A stretch of 64,000 nt of DNA from Lates calcarifer (Eukaryota > Chordata > Actinopteri > Centropomidae): assembly GCF_001640805.2 (NCBI RefSeq), contig NC_066844.1:12586543-12650542 (forward strand), written 5' to 3'. Below are positions 39,040 through 54,150 of this stretch, one piece after another (the first letter of the stretch is position 1; each line of letters opens with the position of its first letter). A model generated the notes under the pieces. The model saw nothing but the letters and a program-made list of their open reading frames with translations, was not told the origin of the DNA and ran no database searches. The position numbers were made by a program, and so were the translations under genes.

Positions 39040-42000
39040 TATTTATTGCATCTTCAACTCTTCCAGGAGAGCAGACAGTAAAATGAGTTTTTAAACCTTG
39101 CCTTAGCTGTATCTGTATTTCTGTTACAGCCAAATATACAAATAACAACAACAAAAAGAAAATAGGGACATGACATGATGACTATGATTGTATTTTGATG
39201 GAAAATTTACATATCCAATATGCCAAGTGCTGTCCTGTCCTGAACATAAGCCATTACACTATATTCTAGATGTTTTCAATTTCTTAATTGATTCTCAACA
39301 TCAGAACAGAGAGTACAAGTGTAACCCTGTGGTTATGCCCAGCTTTTACAAAGAGTATTGCATTACAGAGTCTTTGTGACATTTCTTTGTTTATGCTATA
39401 AACTCTAAGTACTAAGTTAAGCAGGTGGACCCTGCAGAAGTTTCTGATAGCTTGTGTAAGATGTTATGGAGGAGAATAATTCCTAATGAGCAAAAATGAG
39501 TGGAAATCATCTGCTGACATTTTTAGTACAGGTAAAGGCTAGGGACAAATTTGTCTGTCAACCCGCCAAGAATTACCTGTGTCACAGATGATGTGGACAT
39601 CAAAACAAAAACATTATCTAAAAAACTCTGCCAAGAGCCTGTAAGTAGAGTGTGTGAGCATGAGATGGATAAACAAGCCATGGGATTTGTACTCATTCAT
39701 GTTTCACTTTTATGAGAGAAAAGATTTCAAGGATGAGGACTATCTTCTCTTCGGACTAATAGTATTTCAACAGGAGTAGACTGACAGCGTTCCACATTCC
39801 TGCAGTCAGGGTTGTTTTATATTTGTGCCGATATGGTGCTTCAGATTCTTTAGATAAAAAAACATTCTACATTGGACACTAAAAAGTGACAAACATAAAA
39901 GGAATTGATACTAGTTAGGCTTACTATATGAAATGTGTGTTTAAATAACATCATTATTAAGAGTTGAAGGAAATCCAAAAGTCTTAGACCTCAGGCAAAG
40001 TAAGTGAACCATGGCCAATTCAATGTTCTGTGATACATACATTCATGATATCCAAACTGTGGCCACCATTCTGGCCAGTGATGCCAAAACTTCCTGCATT
40101 TGGTCAGAGGACAGTGGTATAAACATGTGCAGTCTTTGAATAAGCAGTGATTTATTTGCAATGTGTGATAAAGATGCAGCTTGTTTGCACTGAGCCACTA
40201 TAAGCGCACTTACCCAATATGACTGCGTTAGATTAGATTCTTAAACTGCTAAAGAGGGGAGCGTTTTCCAACAAGATTAGTGCTTCAGTCTTATCATTTC
40301 ACAACCAAACCAAATAGTAAAAGCTATTTTTAATCAGAGGCCGAGTCAGCCACTGAGACAGTGGTTGTGAGAGATTTCTTAGTGAATTAAATGAGCTTCA
40401 CAAAAACAACAAAAGGAAAAAAACAACAGCACATTTTATGCATGGCAGCTCAGAGATTTAAGATTTTTCATTTGCACTCAGAATACAGGAGAGGCTCTGA
40501 CAGCTTTAGCTTTTGAATACTGCCGATATTTGGGAGACATTTTATTTATATACAACTTTCTGGTAGCATCCTTCCTTTATGTTTCTCTCTATGTGCCCCG
40601 AGACTGCACATCTGTAGCTGTCTGAAACCACTTATCTGGGGTAAAAAGGAGCTGATAAAACTTTGAACAGATGTTACCTTGGCAACAAGCTTCCTCTACT
40701 CACCTTGTTCAAAGATGTCACTCAAACGGTTATGCTCCCAAGTGCACAATGACTGCTACAGCTAACACTGGTGCATAGTTTCACTCAGTTGGCAATTTCA
40801 ATAGGTTTGTAACAGCAGTGCCTAATAGTAGTAGTAGTTTCTGGCTTGAAATCAGTGGAGAGTGTTTGAAACATAAAAGGATTCTCACCCCCCACCCCAC
40901 CCCACCCCACACCCCATTTCAGGCCCTATGTAGCCCCTCACATAGTCATTTCCTCTGAAAGTCACTGAGATGACTGATTATTTTAGGCAAACACATTCTT
41001 TTTTTTTTTAAATTTAAAACCTAAAAAGAGAATATAATTAGTGGAATCCCGGACTCCTTGAGTCCTGAATGTCACAAATGCTTTTATCATTACTTGCTTC
41101 TGTCCAGAGCTCAGAGAATATTCATTAGTTATTACTGAATCTGAAATCCTTTGATGAATGTCATTAAACTAGCAATTATTTTCAATTAGTTGAAGTACTA
41201 GGATTTTGAATAAATAAATAAATGCATGAAAAAAACAGATAAATTGTCTGTTAGCTTTGTGCGCTTATGGACACAACAGAAGCCCAACCGGCATTTTGAC
41301 TGGGCAGCAGTTTATCAGTGGCATTTTTGTTCTTGGAGTCCAATCTCCTCTCAGCAATTACAATACACATTAAGGACTAAACTCTGCCTCCCCAGGAATC
41401 CAGGCACCAGCATTCTAAATATATTTTAGAGGTTTAACTCATAACCTAGGGAGAAAATCACAGCACAACAAAAGAAAATAAAATTGTCGATTTTTTTTGA
41501 TACCTTGAGCACCTGCAGTGACTGTAAACTCCATCAAAGGAGAAGAGGGTGGCAGAGAGTAAATGCTAAAAAGCAAAATTATATATTAATCTTTTTTTTT
41601 TTTAAAAAACTAAGGCATTATATCCTCTTCTTTTGTGGTAGAGTGTGCACCAAAAGAAACAACAAAGCAGCACGTATCTGCTGTGCAGTCGAGGAAACAC
41701 ACTGCAGCATTAGCGTGCCTGAGAACAAAAGTGGGGGGATTTGTCCAAGCCACACCCAAACATCATCTTCAAAGGATTGAAAGATCCAGGACAAATTTTT
41801 GCATGACTGCCAAAGCCATTACAGGTAAATACTCAAGGTCTTCAGTATTTGAGTAAGGTGAGAGCATCATAGGGACATCAGTGGTGGCTCGTGAGAGGAC
41901 AGGTGATTCAATGCATCTGGTGCAAGATGTCTAGCAAACTTGATTTCTTCCTGCCATCTCAACATATTGAAATGGTGTGTTTTTTAAGACTGCTTTTCAT

Positions 42001-45000
42001 GGCTGACGCAGCCCACTTACACACTCATCAGCTAGACCTGCTCTTCTCTGTGCTCTCAGCTGCTTTGTTCCAGCTGATGTCATCTAAACCTCGTCCCTGC
42101 AGGGTTGTCTGGGGTAGATAAGACATCCCCTCCCCTCCACTGGTCTCCTGCTGAAAAAAGAGGGGGGCTGGCTGCTATGAAGATGGATTACCCAGCTGGT
42201 GACACCAGTTCTCTTTCTGCTGAAGCCACTGTGGAGTGCTAATGCAATTAAGGCAATTAATCATCAACAAAAGGGGATCACAGCTACCTCTTATGATTTT
42301 GCACCTTTCTGTACAGGTGCATAACCAAACAGACGTGTTCAGACATGCATGCATGCACACACTGTGTATGCTTACAAACTCCATTCTTTTATCTGGACTT
42401 AATACATAAAGAAAATCATAATTAAAATCAACAAGCAAGAAATGTAGCACTTGTGTTTGTCTCACAGCTCATGTGTGAAACCAGGTTGTTATTTGTTCCA
42501 TCTTCTGCGCTCATTTGCATCAGTGCCCTGCTTTTACTTAAGTCTTAAATTTTCCAAACAAACAGCGGGATAAGACTTAACACTAGTCGAGCTACAGGCA
42601 GGGCAGCTATTAGCGGGCAGTCATTTAAAAGACAACACAGCTCTTATGATTACCACAACAGATGCTGAACATTTTTATTGTGTGGCATACAACACAGGGG
42701 TATATGTGCGTATGCCACAGATGAGAGAAAAAGGGAGATAATAGAAAAGGGGGGAAGCTGTAATCAACACATTTAAAAGGTCTCGTGTGTGTTTTCAAAC
42801 TCTGTAAACACTCAATAGCTGGCAATACAGTCCAGCAAAAAAAGGGAAAAAAAAGAAAAATCTTTTAATGTATTACAGCTGGGATTGCTGAATTTTAATT
42901 TTTAATTTCAGATCTGTGCCTTCTTCTTAATTTTGGAGCAGTGGCACAGGTGGCCAAAGCCAAATATCATTCATTTACTGTTTCAAGTAAAAGCACTGAA
43001 ACATATTTCTGAATATCAAACAGACTTTCAATACCAGAATAAAGACAGCGTTAAAGAAATCCATCTACTAATTGTCCATAATCACCATACTTTTTGTACA
43101 CTAAAGAACTAAACTAAATGGGTGCAGTAAATCTAACTTTCAGTTACAGCTGCAACAAAAAGATTTCCCTGATTTTAATTGTTCAAAAGTAACAGCTAGG
43201 TGATTTAAATCTCACATGGAGTGACAGAATTTTAGGGAAACAATGCATCACAAAGCATCTATTTAACATCGGTACAGATGCTGCTATTTCATTTATCACT
43301 TCATGAGGATGTGAATTCATGTTACACCAAAGACAAATGTAAAATCAATTTTAAACTATGAACTCAAAACAACACAATCAAAATGGTCCGGGTGCTGAGA
43401 GGCTGAAATGTGTGATGGAAGTGGTGCAGGGCGAGTGAAGGGCACCAACAGCGAAACCACTATGCAAATTTGCCGCCACTTTGTTTGACAAGCAACAACA
43501 CTGCTTTGTATATATGCAAAGCCTGGCAAGACGCTGTGCACACAGGCCTGCTGTCAGAGCGGAGTCATGCTAGAGTGGTGACACCCGATGGGTGACCCCT
43601 GTCTGGGCCAGACTTCACACTTCATTCAGGCACACACGCACGAACACTGGCAAAAGTTATCACATGTAGCACACATTACATCTCAGGGGTCAAACGTGGC
43701 AGGATGCAAAGTCTGCCCTCTGTTCCTCAGAAACTTGGAAATGCGTCAGAAGTTGAATATTTTGATTTCTGAAACCTTTTTCATCCCCACTGAGGTGAAA
43801 AGTACTTGATTAGCACTTTGGACTTACTCAGCAGCTGGTCTGTTTGGCCACCACTAAAGAGCTGTAGATAAAACGTGGCAAACCCCATTAACCATTACTC
43901 AGTTAGGTTTCATGCTGCTTTTCCTCTTTGCTGTTCTGTGAGTGTTCTCACCACATCTGAGGACTGCATCAGAGCCTCTCTCTACGAGCATACAGCAACA
44001 AAATATGTCACAGTGACTGGAGCCCCTGCTGTACCTTCCTACAATATCTTTGAATTTCTCTCCAGTACCCTAACAAAACCTAGCATTTCATTTTAAGTTG
44101 AAACGTAAATAAATTCCTGTTGATGACAGCTCTGAGAGAGCAACGAAACACTGGCTACTTGTGCACAAGTGTAGTTACCCCCCAAAATTTATGTATCATA
44201 AAAGAACTCCAGCAATTCGGTATTGTACTTCTATAATGTTTAATCTCTATTATGGCTTCAAAAACACCATCCTACATTCCCATAATGCGATTTTTGACTT
44301 ATATTAGACTCTCTCTGCCCTCTTCCCTCTAAGCATACTTCCACTTTGTTTTCCACTTTCTTTAAAGCCTCAAGCCAAAGTTGATAATCATTATAGAAAC
44401 TGCACTATTGCACTAATAATTGACTTTTTTTATTTATCATATTGTCCAATATTGTAACCAGTGGGGGGCAACATCACATTAGAGAATGTAACATATTCAA
44501 ATGTGAAAAAGACTTTACATCTGGAGGGAGCAAGTATTGTTTAGCATAAGACATGTCGATATTACACATGAACACAAGCTCCAGGGATCTGTACCTGGCT
44601 AAGAGCAAATTCAGAGAGATGTCCAGCAGTCCTCACGGTGGGGCAAAGGCAGAACAAAATGTGTGAATGCTGTGTTACCTGCTACTTTCTCGGAGTGGTT
44701 CACTGCCCTTCCGCCAAGAGATCACACCCCAAGGAGACATCTTAGGCCTGCACTCGATGAGCACATCTCCGCCTACCTTCACCAGCGTCTGGCTCCTCAG
44801 TTGATTGTGAGAGAAATCTGGGGCAACAGCTGAGACAAGAGCAGCATATTAAAGCTGGTGTTTGTAAAAGCTTCACATCTCTTTTCCTCCAAATTATCTC
44901 TGATTATTTATGTGATGTTAAGTTCATCTCAATTTCTCAAATGTTAAAAATGCAAAATGGGATTATAAATGCATTGCATTATTGCCATAGATAATTCAGA

Positions 45001-48000
45001 CAGTAGATTACATTATTTACAATCTGAATAATTAGTCATCAGAAAGCTAAATAGTAATGTCAGAATCAGAATCAGACTTTATTGCCAAATAAGTTTGCAC
45101 ATACAAGGAATTTGTCTTGGTATATTGGTGCTAAAGGACAGTGGTAGTAAAAAAAAAAAAAAAAGAGCAAAAAGCAAAAACTATATTTACAAGGAACATA
45201 AATATATACACAAGCAACATAAATATACATAATTAAAATGTAAAGTGTAGAGTGCACAAGCTGATGAGCTGATGAGATATGATCTTATTAATCTCAGTTT
45301 GGCTGCATATGATTCCTCCTTACATTTTCACAGAGAACTGTTTTGTTCTTCAGTTTTTCACTAGCATAGTAACTTCCCCTGACCAGAAACCACTAAAAAA
45401 CATATGTGCACTTTTCAAAAAGGTGTGCGACTGTCTGACTGTCTCTGTCTCAACCCTTGACTTTGACCAGCAACATGATCAGGATGAGACGTGTTGGAGG
45501 TTGAATAGTGAATGAGAGCTGCTGCCAGTCCTGAGTGGAGAGTGACAGGCTTTGACAGGGCAGATGGGTGAGGCTGGTGAATAGAGCAGCTCTGGCATAC
45601 ATCACTGTCAGCCAGACGCATTCATCTTATAATTAATGCTTTTCAATTAGTGGCCAATAACAGAAAGGCTGGGGGTCATCCACCGGTATTGAACAGAGGA
45701 AGAAAATGAGGCAAACTTGAAAACAAATGCAGACAAATGTATGCTTGCGCTCATGTCATGCAAACACACACATATTGTATGCATGCATGCGTGTGCACAC
45801 AGACTCACACACACACAGAGTAAAGTGTCTTACCTATAACTTGGAGCTCTGCGTTGGAGTAGACCTCGCCATGCTTGTTCCCAGCCACACACTGGTACAT
45901 TCCTGTGTCAGACAGGGTCAGGCGGCTGATTGACAACGCCCCATTGGCAACCTGTATACGCTCCTATGGACATAGAGACACATGCTGTTAATATGCCTTA
46001 TTGCCAGTGCTCATCTACATAAAAACAGCCAGCCAGTGGGCCAGTGAATTATGGTCTAGAAGTGACAGGCATGGCAATAAATCTAGGTTTTCATCACTAA
46101 TGGAGGGAAAGGCTTGGGTGGATGGAGGCAGGCTAGCAGAAAATGGCCCTAATCAATCTGCATGTTTATGAGAGTGAAATAAAACCATGCCCTATTTATA
46201 TCTCTGACTGCACCACAGGGCCTGTTTCCCCTTGTGCAGGAGGAGGGGATAAGAGGGGGGAAGGAATATCGTAACATCTGAGGTATACTGCATTGTGAAA
46301 ATTGCTTTTCTGATAGGTATGCCCTATACATACTAAATGCTGTGTACATGGTCATGCTGTACCTCCTCATCATCTGTTTGGACTATCATTTTTGTCTGCC
46401 TGCGGGGGGAAATTGTGCTCGTCACTGAGCCATCAAATTAAGATCTTTTTAAGGACGGCTGGGCCTGATGAACAAAAAACTCAGCTGGATCAGTGCATCA
46501 GTTGCACATTTAATCCTCAATATACGTTTATCTCTCTGAACTTGGGCTCTCACTTAGCTCCTTCACTACAGTATTAAATCCTTGAGCAGTTTTCATACAT
46601 CTCTATGCAGCTGTGTCAGGTTCTGCCACCTCGTGCCCTTCATCTCCTGTGTTTTCCACAGGCTCACCCATAATGTCATTAGAGCTCATTTCCATAGGGG
46701 GTGTCTCAGCGGCCTGAACTCCAGTCCCGGGGGATTAAGGTAGTGTCACATGAAAAGAAAGGCTGTCCTCAGTGAAAGATCACAAACTAATCCTGTGTTT
46801 GAGCAGGTTGTGCCTGAATTTCCATAACGCTCGGAAGCTCTAGATGTGCAGGGGCGAATATCCCTCCTGGCAAGGGAGGCAAATGGTGGCGTATATCAGT
46901 CTGTGCATGGAAAGCACTCCCATTTACGGCTGCTATTAATTAAGCATGACGTTCCTCTCAAATCAGCAGTTTTTCATGCAGTGACCTGGGGGGACCATCT
47001 GCACGCCTTATGCTGAATGAAAATGATTGGCGATGTCATTTCCTGACAACACTGGGTTGATTCGCTTGATATAAAACTTCAAAAACAGAAACAGTGGATG
47101 GATCTTTTTATGGTTTAGGAATGGTTTACTAATTACTGGAAGCCTTTGTGAGAATGATGCACAACAGCTGTAAAATGTAAATAAACTACATTTTGTAATA
47201 CAGCATCATAACAGTATCAATCAGCTATTGTAGATTTAAGGAAAAGGTGGAAAATAATCTTTTTCTTTCTCCTCCTTAAAGGCAAAGATGCAAAAGAAAC
47301 AACAACTATAAATAACATCAGCTTTATTTTAAAGTTTAATGACATAAGGAAAATCTCACTACAGGGGTTTACAACAAATTATTATTGTTGCTCACCAGAG
47401 TGGAACTGTGAGAGAAATCTGTTCTATTGATATATGTTTGATTAACTTACTGTACATGCAAGTAAGAACTACAAAACATGATCTCAGCTCTGCTATGGTT
47501 TTGCAATAGCAAGAACAAAAGCTCAACCTGCTTGCTTCATGTGAGCTTGAATAATTGGGAAAGGCCTGAAATTCAAACCACCTTTCCTCTTCTTATCAGA
47601 ATGTAGTGGACATCACTAAAATTACATCATTCATTCCTGAAATTCAAAGGCTTTGACATTAGAGTCAAAGTCAAGTACACTATAGTAAGCCATCCATATG
47701 GTGGTCCCATACTCCTTTATATGGATTAAATCCTGTTTCACAGTGGAGTTTCCCTTTAATTGAGCAGCCACTTAATCCTGCAGCCATTGTCAATAAAATA
47801 GCAGGGGGAGAGAGAGAGAGAGAGAGACGTCCTTAAGATGAAAACAGCCACCAGAAACAAAGCATTCTGATAAACAATTGTAGCAACATCGGGCATCAGC
47901 CTGACGTCAACCTGGCACCTATGATAAGACTATCACACAATTCATAGGAAAAGACACAAAGGTATTCCCAGAACTGCACCAAGGTTAAAGTACGGTCACT

Positions 48001-51000
48001 GAGAATTACGACCTGAACCCCCCGCTTATCTTCAGCCACCCCAACATTCTGTGATAAGAAGCAGATACAGGACTCTTCCTCCCAAGCTAGGGTCAAAGGT
48101 CAAATGACCCATTTAGAAGAGACAATTCTGATGGACCCCAGTTCATCAGAAACTTATGCATAAACACTCTTCATTCTGTGCAACAAACTTTGTCTCTGCA
48201 TTAAACATTCCACTGTTACTTTATCAAGAAAGTAACCTGGAAAAGAACTATGCAGATTGGACAATCTCAGATCCACAGACCTAGCTAGGTCCTGTCTCCT
48301 CCATTGTTTATCTTTCTCTGCACCAGAGATCTGTTCGTAAATTACGTCACATTCCAAGATAACCTTGCACACAATCCTCTAATGTTTGAAACTATATGAA
48401 ATAATTGTCTGCCCATTTTGTAAAGCACACAATTTCATTAATCAAATGCGTATAAGTAATTTGGTGAAAATCTGATATATATTTTTTTGATGTTGCTAAG
48501 CTAAGATAATAATGTGAGGAATTAATTATAGTTATAGTTATTAATAACATTGCCATGCAACCATACTGCCATCTATTGACCATGTCTAAGCTTAACTAAA
48601 GAGGTTAGACATAATGTTTTTCAGGTATTGGAATCAAATGATTATTCTTCATGTCTTGTAATGCCACTCATTTATTACTAATGATGAACGCAATTTATTC
48701 TTTTGCAGTTAATCAGCTTCATTGTGTTAAGATTTGCAAGTAATGTGTTTTGATTCATGTTTGTATTAATGCATTGTCTTTCTTTAAGTATTAGCGTCAC
48801 CAAGTTATATCTCGTCTTGTACTGAGACAAAGAAAGTGAGGACAACAAACCATGATTGGCTGAGACCACCTCACTCTGTCTGTAAACCTAATACTATCCT
48901 CAAGAAAATAAAAACTCTGGCACGCAAAAGACAACGCCTTTGGTTGAAATCAGCTCCAAGCTACACAGCCACTCACCATGCATTTTAATTTTCTATGTTC
49001 CCTTGTTCTCTTTCCACCACGTGCTCTGCTAGTAACTTTTTCTTTTGTCTATATGCACAAGTGACTTTCTCTATTTCTTAAGCCAAGCAACATCAAGTTA
49101 AACAAAAATATCTGAATACTTAGAACTAATTTTTGATAATCCTACGTCTTTATTCTGAAGATTTTTGACAGTTTTAGAATCACCTGGCTGACACCAGCTT
49201 CCTCTAAAGTTATCCAGAAAATGTTAAGTAGACTACATAAGAGCTTATTTTTCTTCAAGATTATAGAGATTATAGTTACAGACTAAACCGATTTACCTCC
49301 ACCAGATCACTCTTCATTTTCCCTGCTGTTAGTTCACCATGATAGTTTGATCATCCTTACACTTCTGTTTTATTTTTATTTCACATGTTTTCACTCTATA
49401 TATATTCACATTAGTAATCAGAACCCAAGAATTGTTATAACCAGTTTGAAAGTTACTATTATTAGAGCGAAACAGAAATAGTTGGGGTTCTTAAATATTT
49501 TAAATGACTGACACTGAATAATTGAACGTACATATACTCAGCTTTATATATCATGACCTGCTAGAAATCTACTGTGCTGTGTAGCCAATTTTTCCATGAA
49601 CAGATATGTACCATAAATTATACTATGTTATTTTTTTTACAGATTGATTGCTCTACTTTGGTTGCTCAAAGTTAGAAATCTGTCAGCAGAAATAAGTTCC
49701 AGTGAAGTACACAATCACAAAGGTCTCAATTGATTCACTGTAATAAATAACAACAAATGCTGCATCCTCTCCCCACTGCTCCTTACATCATTGACCTTTC
49801 CCTCTTCCACTCATTAAGCCACTGCGGTTAATGGTGGCATTTCAAACAATGTAACACCTTTGCTGATTAATCCATTCACCCAGGCATTCTGAATATATCC
49901 ATTTATCATGTCTATGTTCAGGGGAAATCTGGTGCACAAAAATCAACACAGTCATTGCAATCTTCAATCATACATTCTATGAATCCAGATGGCTGACGGC
50001 AGGTGAGTGTGATGAGGTGTGTGAGTGGCTTCACCTATTTTTGAGGATATTTTTTAAAAAGTAGTGCTTTCATTTGAACTTATCCAGCTCACAATGGAAT
50101 GAGATAGGAGTAGTGGTAACGTCACATTATCAAAACAAGCAAACAAACAAAAATCTAAAAGAATACATCCAATATTAGATATTTTTAAGGAAGTACTTTT
50201 GCTTTGTACCCAACAATGTTAGCCACCGACTAACAGATTGTTGATTATTCTTCCCTGATAGCAAGCCAAATCATTTTTTTAAATAAAGGAAAGATGCTTT
50301 GCTGCATAGCGCCTTTGTTTCTACCACTGCAACAACAGACTGGGTTCATTCTGACGACGTCTAATTTTCAAGTAGTGATCAATGACCCCTGGTGTGTTTT
50401 TTACATAATGAAGTAAATTAGCATAATGCTTGTTTATTTATCAGGTGCAAACTGTGCCTGAGTGTCCAATCAATCCTGTCCAAACAACCTGACTAAAGCA
50501 TCCAAAATAATATTCCAATATAATGAAAGAATCAAACTGAACAGAGTTCAGTTAAACATATATGTACAAGAAGGATGTTTGGAGTCATAATGGACTCATA
50601 ATAGGAATTCTGAGGTGGCAGGAAGCTAGGAAGATACACAGTGGTTTTATAGAGAACGTTACTTTTTTGTTTTTGGTGGCACAGGATTAATAACCACACT
50701 CAGCGAGGAGAGATTTAACAGAAGATTAGGGAAGCTCTTACATCACTGTGCTTTCCAGACTAGTATGAAATACTTGGCCTGTTTACAGTTCAGTCTGTTA
50801 GCACGGCAAAACACAGTAGACATAGTCTGATTCCTTTAAAATAAATGCTGTTGTGCAGAATTGAATAATGTATTGCCAGCACAGGAGGCACTGTGTTGTA
50901 ATGAAGAAGATGATAATGTGTGGTAATTAGTCAGTAAAGCCTGAACAAGCAGCACAGTAAAGCTCTGAAAATACAGGACATGGTGGCTCACATTCTTCAC

Positions 51001-54000
51001 TCAGCAGCAGCAAGTATGCAAGAATCTGTGCCAGGGCTTCTGTTGTATGTCTAACCTTGGAAGCAGACCTTTACCTTCAGTTCAAAAGACATGCTAGTGC
51101 TTGGCAGGTCTCACCTCAGCAGACTCTAGGTTCTCTCCATTTTTCATCCACCTGTAAGAAGGCTTTGGCTTCCCTGTGGCTTTGCACTCCCACACTAGCG
51201 AGTCATCAATGAGCTTCTGCACATCTTGGGGTTTCTCAATGAGGTGAGGAGGGGCTGGAGATGTAGAAAATGTGAGAGTTAACTGGAGAAATTTGACTCA
51301 GACAAAATAATTAGTCTGTAAGGAAATAAATAGCAAGGGCGTAATTTTCACTGGAGTTCAAAATCCTTAAATTTACATTTTCAGTCTAATGAAGTCACTA
51401 AAATCACTTGACAGAGTCCTCTGACTGTCCAGCTGTCAGAATCCAGATGAAAGAGACAAGTTAGTCACAATGTACTTATCTGAGTTGCCTTCAATTACTA
51501 CCGTGTACTCAATGCTATTATATTTCTGGTGTTTTTTGGGGGGCAAAAGCAGCCTGAGAGGAAGACTGCAGACACTAGTCCATCTTCTCTGCATGTTTTC
51601 CAGATTAAAAAAACCCTCAAAATTCCTCCCATTTGAACATTAGTCAAACATGATGCAGTGAAGGAGCAGCTCCTGATGAAGGGAATTTTTATTCATCATT
51701 ATATTTGTTAGTTATCATGAGGTATCAGGTCTTTATAAAGGAAACCAAACACAAGTATACTGTAGGATTCATTCATTAATACAGCAACATACAGACCATT
51801 TCTTATACTGTTATTATGGAAAACACAATTAACCAAGTTATTCTTGATGTGTTATTTGGTAGATTGATATAAATGTATATATATATATGTATATATAAAC
51901 AGGATATGACATTCAATTTAGCTGCTTTCTTGAGTTAGTGCATGTATTAAAAGAACAATCAAATGATCTGATTTCTAGTCCTCTGTGGTGACTTTTAGTG
52001 ACAGGACTTCCCTCATTTACTTCTTTCAGTTGCTTTCATGGTTTCTTTCAGTTTCCCAGTGTACTTATACCTGAACAAAAATGATGAAAACCAGATCCAT
52101 ATACATTAGGGTGGCTACTGGTGGCATAAAAAGCCTCCCTTCAATACAATCTGAATAAATGATAGTATAGTTATACAGGAGGAGGACTGATTCTTGGTAT
52201 ACCATGCAAATAACTCAAGGCTTGTTAAAGATTAAGCCAAAAAAAAAAAAAAAAAGTGGTACATAAAACTAGATCTGTAAAGCTCCTACTGTGTAATTCT
52301 CTGTACATTCTGATGACGTGTGGGTCAAGCTACTATCATCCTATATCACACAAGGCCAGTGGCAGGACAAGAGTAATGGCTGACTGCACTTTTCCATTCC
52401 ACAGATCTCACCTATAATGCCACTCTCAAGGACTGACCTTTGTGGGGGCCTTTCAGTAACCGTACAAATCCTGCTTTAATTGGCTTCTGCTATACAGTAT
52501 TTTGCCTTCAAGTAAGGATAAAACAGCGAGAAATTCAATGACTGCAAATATATCCCCACACTATCTCTGTGTATTTCAACTTCAGCAGGTAGTCGATGTG
52601 TGAGAGAGTGTGTGTGTATAAGTGGGTGTTCAGAAACGCAGACAGGAGATTGATAAAAAGAGGTGGATGTAAAGTCCAGAGGGGGGTATTTGTGTGGCCA
52701 TGTGTATTTATGTCAGAATCGAGCACAGTGGATCATGTGTGGTAGTATAAGTCTCTGAGATTGCAAAGGCTGCTGCACCAGCTTGGCTTAGGTAATTAGC
52801 ATTCAACTTGTATGGAGGCTGTGCTGTTGCTGTCTAAGCAAGCAGTAAAATGAAAGCTGCAGAGAGATCTTCTGTTAGCTATTCTGTTGTGGAGAAGAAA
52901 GATTTATTCTCCATTTGTGTAATTTGACATCTACACCAACCCTGTTGATGTACTCTCAACAAAATACAAGGAAATACACAATCCATATATTCATAATGAC
53001 AGCTTTTTAATCAATGTCAGCTTTGTAATCAGTGGTTACACTTGAATTGTGTGGTATGTGACTTTATGTGTGTGTTTGGCCAAGGAAAAGATGGCAGGAA
53101 GTTACTCTATGGGACTCTACCATCATCAGTAATTTAGCATCACATCCATTCACGCTACTGCAATCCTCCATCAGAGCCTGGCTGAGCTTCCCCTCCTGCA
53201 CCTTTCACAGCCACATTGTTGTTGTTGTTTTTTACTTTCTCCTCACTGTCAGGGTCCCTGACTCTATCCCTCACCCACTGCAAACATATCGACTCTCAGT
53301 CAACGCATACCAAATGAAAGCAGGCAGCCCATCTCTGCCCGCACCGGGCGAAGCGCGCATACAATCAGGCCAAATGTCAAGTGGCTAAAACAGGGGAAAG
53401 ATGGGAATGTGCCTTATCAGTGAAATCACTGTGAGATAATGCAGTGGTAAGTCTGCAGAAAACACAATACAGAATACAGTGGGGAAACTAACCTGTCACA
53501 GCTTTACATTTACGCTCCTCTCTGAGTAATATCAGCTTCAACCAGCAGGCAAATGGTCATTTCTTTTCAAAGCTTTTTCTTTCATGGATGGAAATTTAAC
53601 AAAAACAGTTGTCTTTGGCTTGAATTTAGTTGAAAACTGCCTCCCCCAAGACAGAGATTTATGACAAATAGGGAAAAAGATGGTGGCTAAATGCACCCAA
53701 GAACTTCTTTTGCATTAAGATATAATGAGTCTAATTTCACCTCAAGCTAAAAACCACAAATATGAGTCTAAGGTCTCAGTACAGTTAATGAATTTCTTAT
53801 TTCATACTGATACTGTTTTCATAATGAACAGATGGAGGAATCTAAAATTAATTTAAAAAAAACTCAAAACACATTAGGAGTTAAAAGCACTATTCTTACA
53901 TCTCTGTACATAAACATTGACATGAAAGGTGAGAATGTTTTAACATGCCACCATGAAGAAACCTGTCTAACATAAAGCCCAGCTCTCTTTCCACTGTCCA

Positions 54001-54092
54001 CTGGCTTACACTGCTGACAAATGTCTCAAAGGCTTAATTCAAAGAGAGTTCAAAATAAGATTACTGATTTTTATCACTTGGCTAGAGACAGC

Positions 54093-54150
<58 letters not shown>

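Larger units (their letters stand above)
27492..44678 (-). other. cntn4 intron within Ig5 (about 17 kb)
   Basis: This is the largest intron in the window. It holds a teleost repeat at 28627-28897, an LTR-retroelement-like tract at 34190-35515, a teleost repeat at 35578-35912, simple repeats near 35968, 37130 and 39000, and a perfect hairpin at 38821-38846. No exon of any gene is supported within it. Confidence 0.7.
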
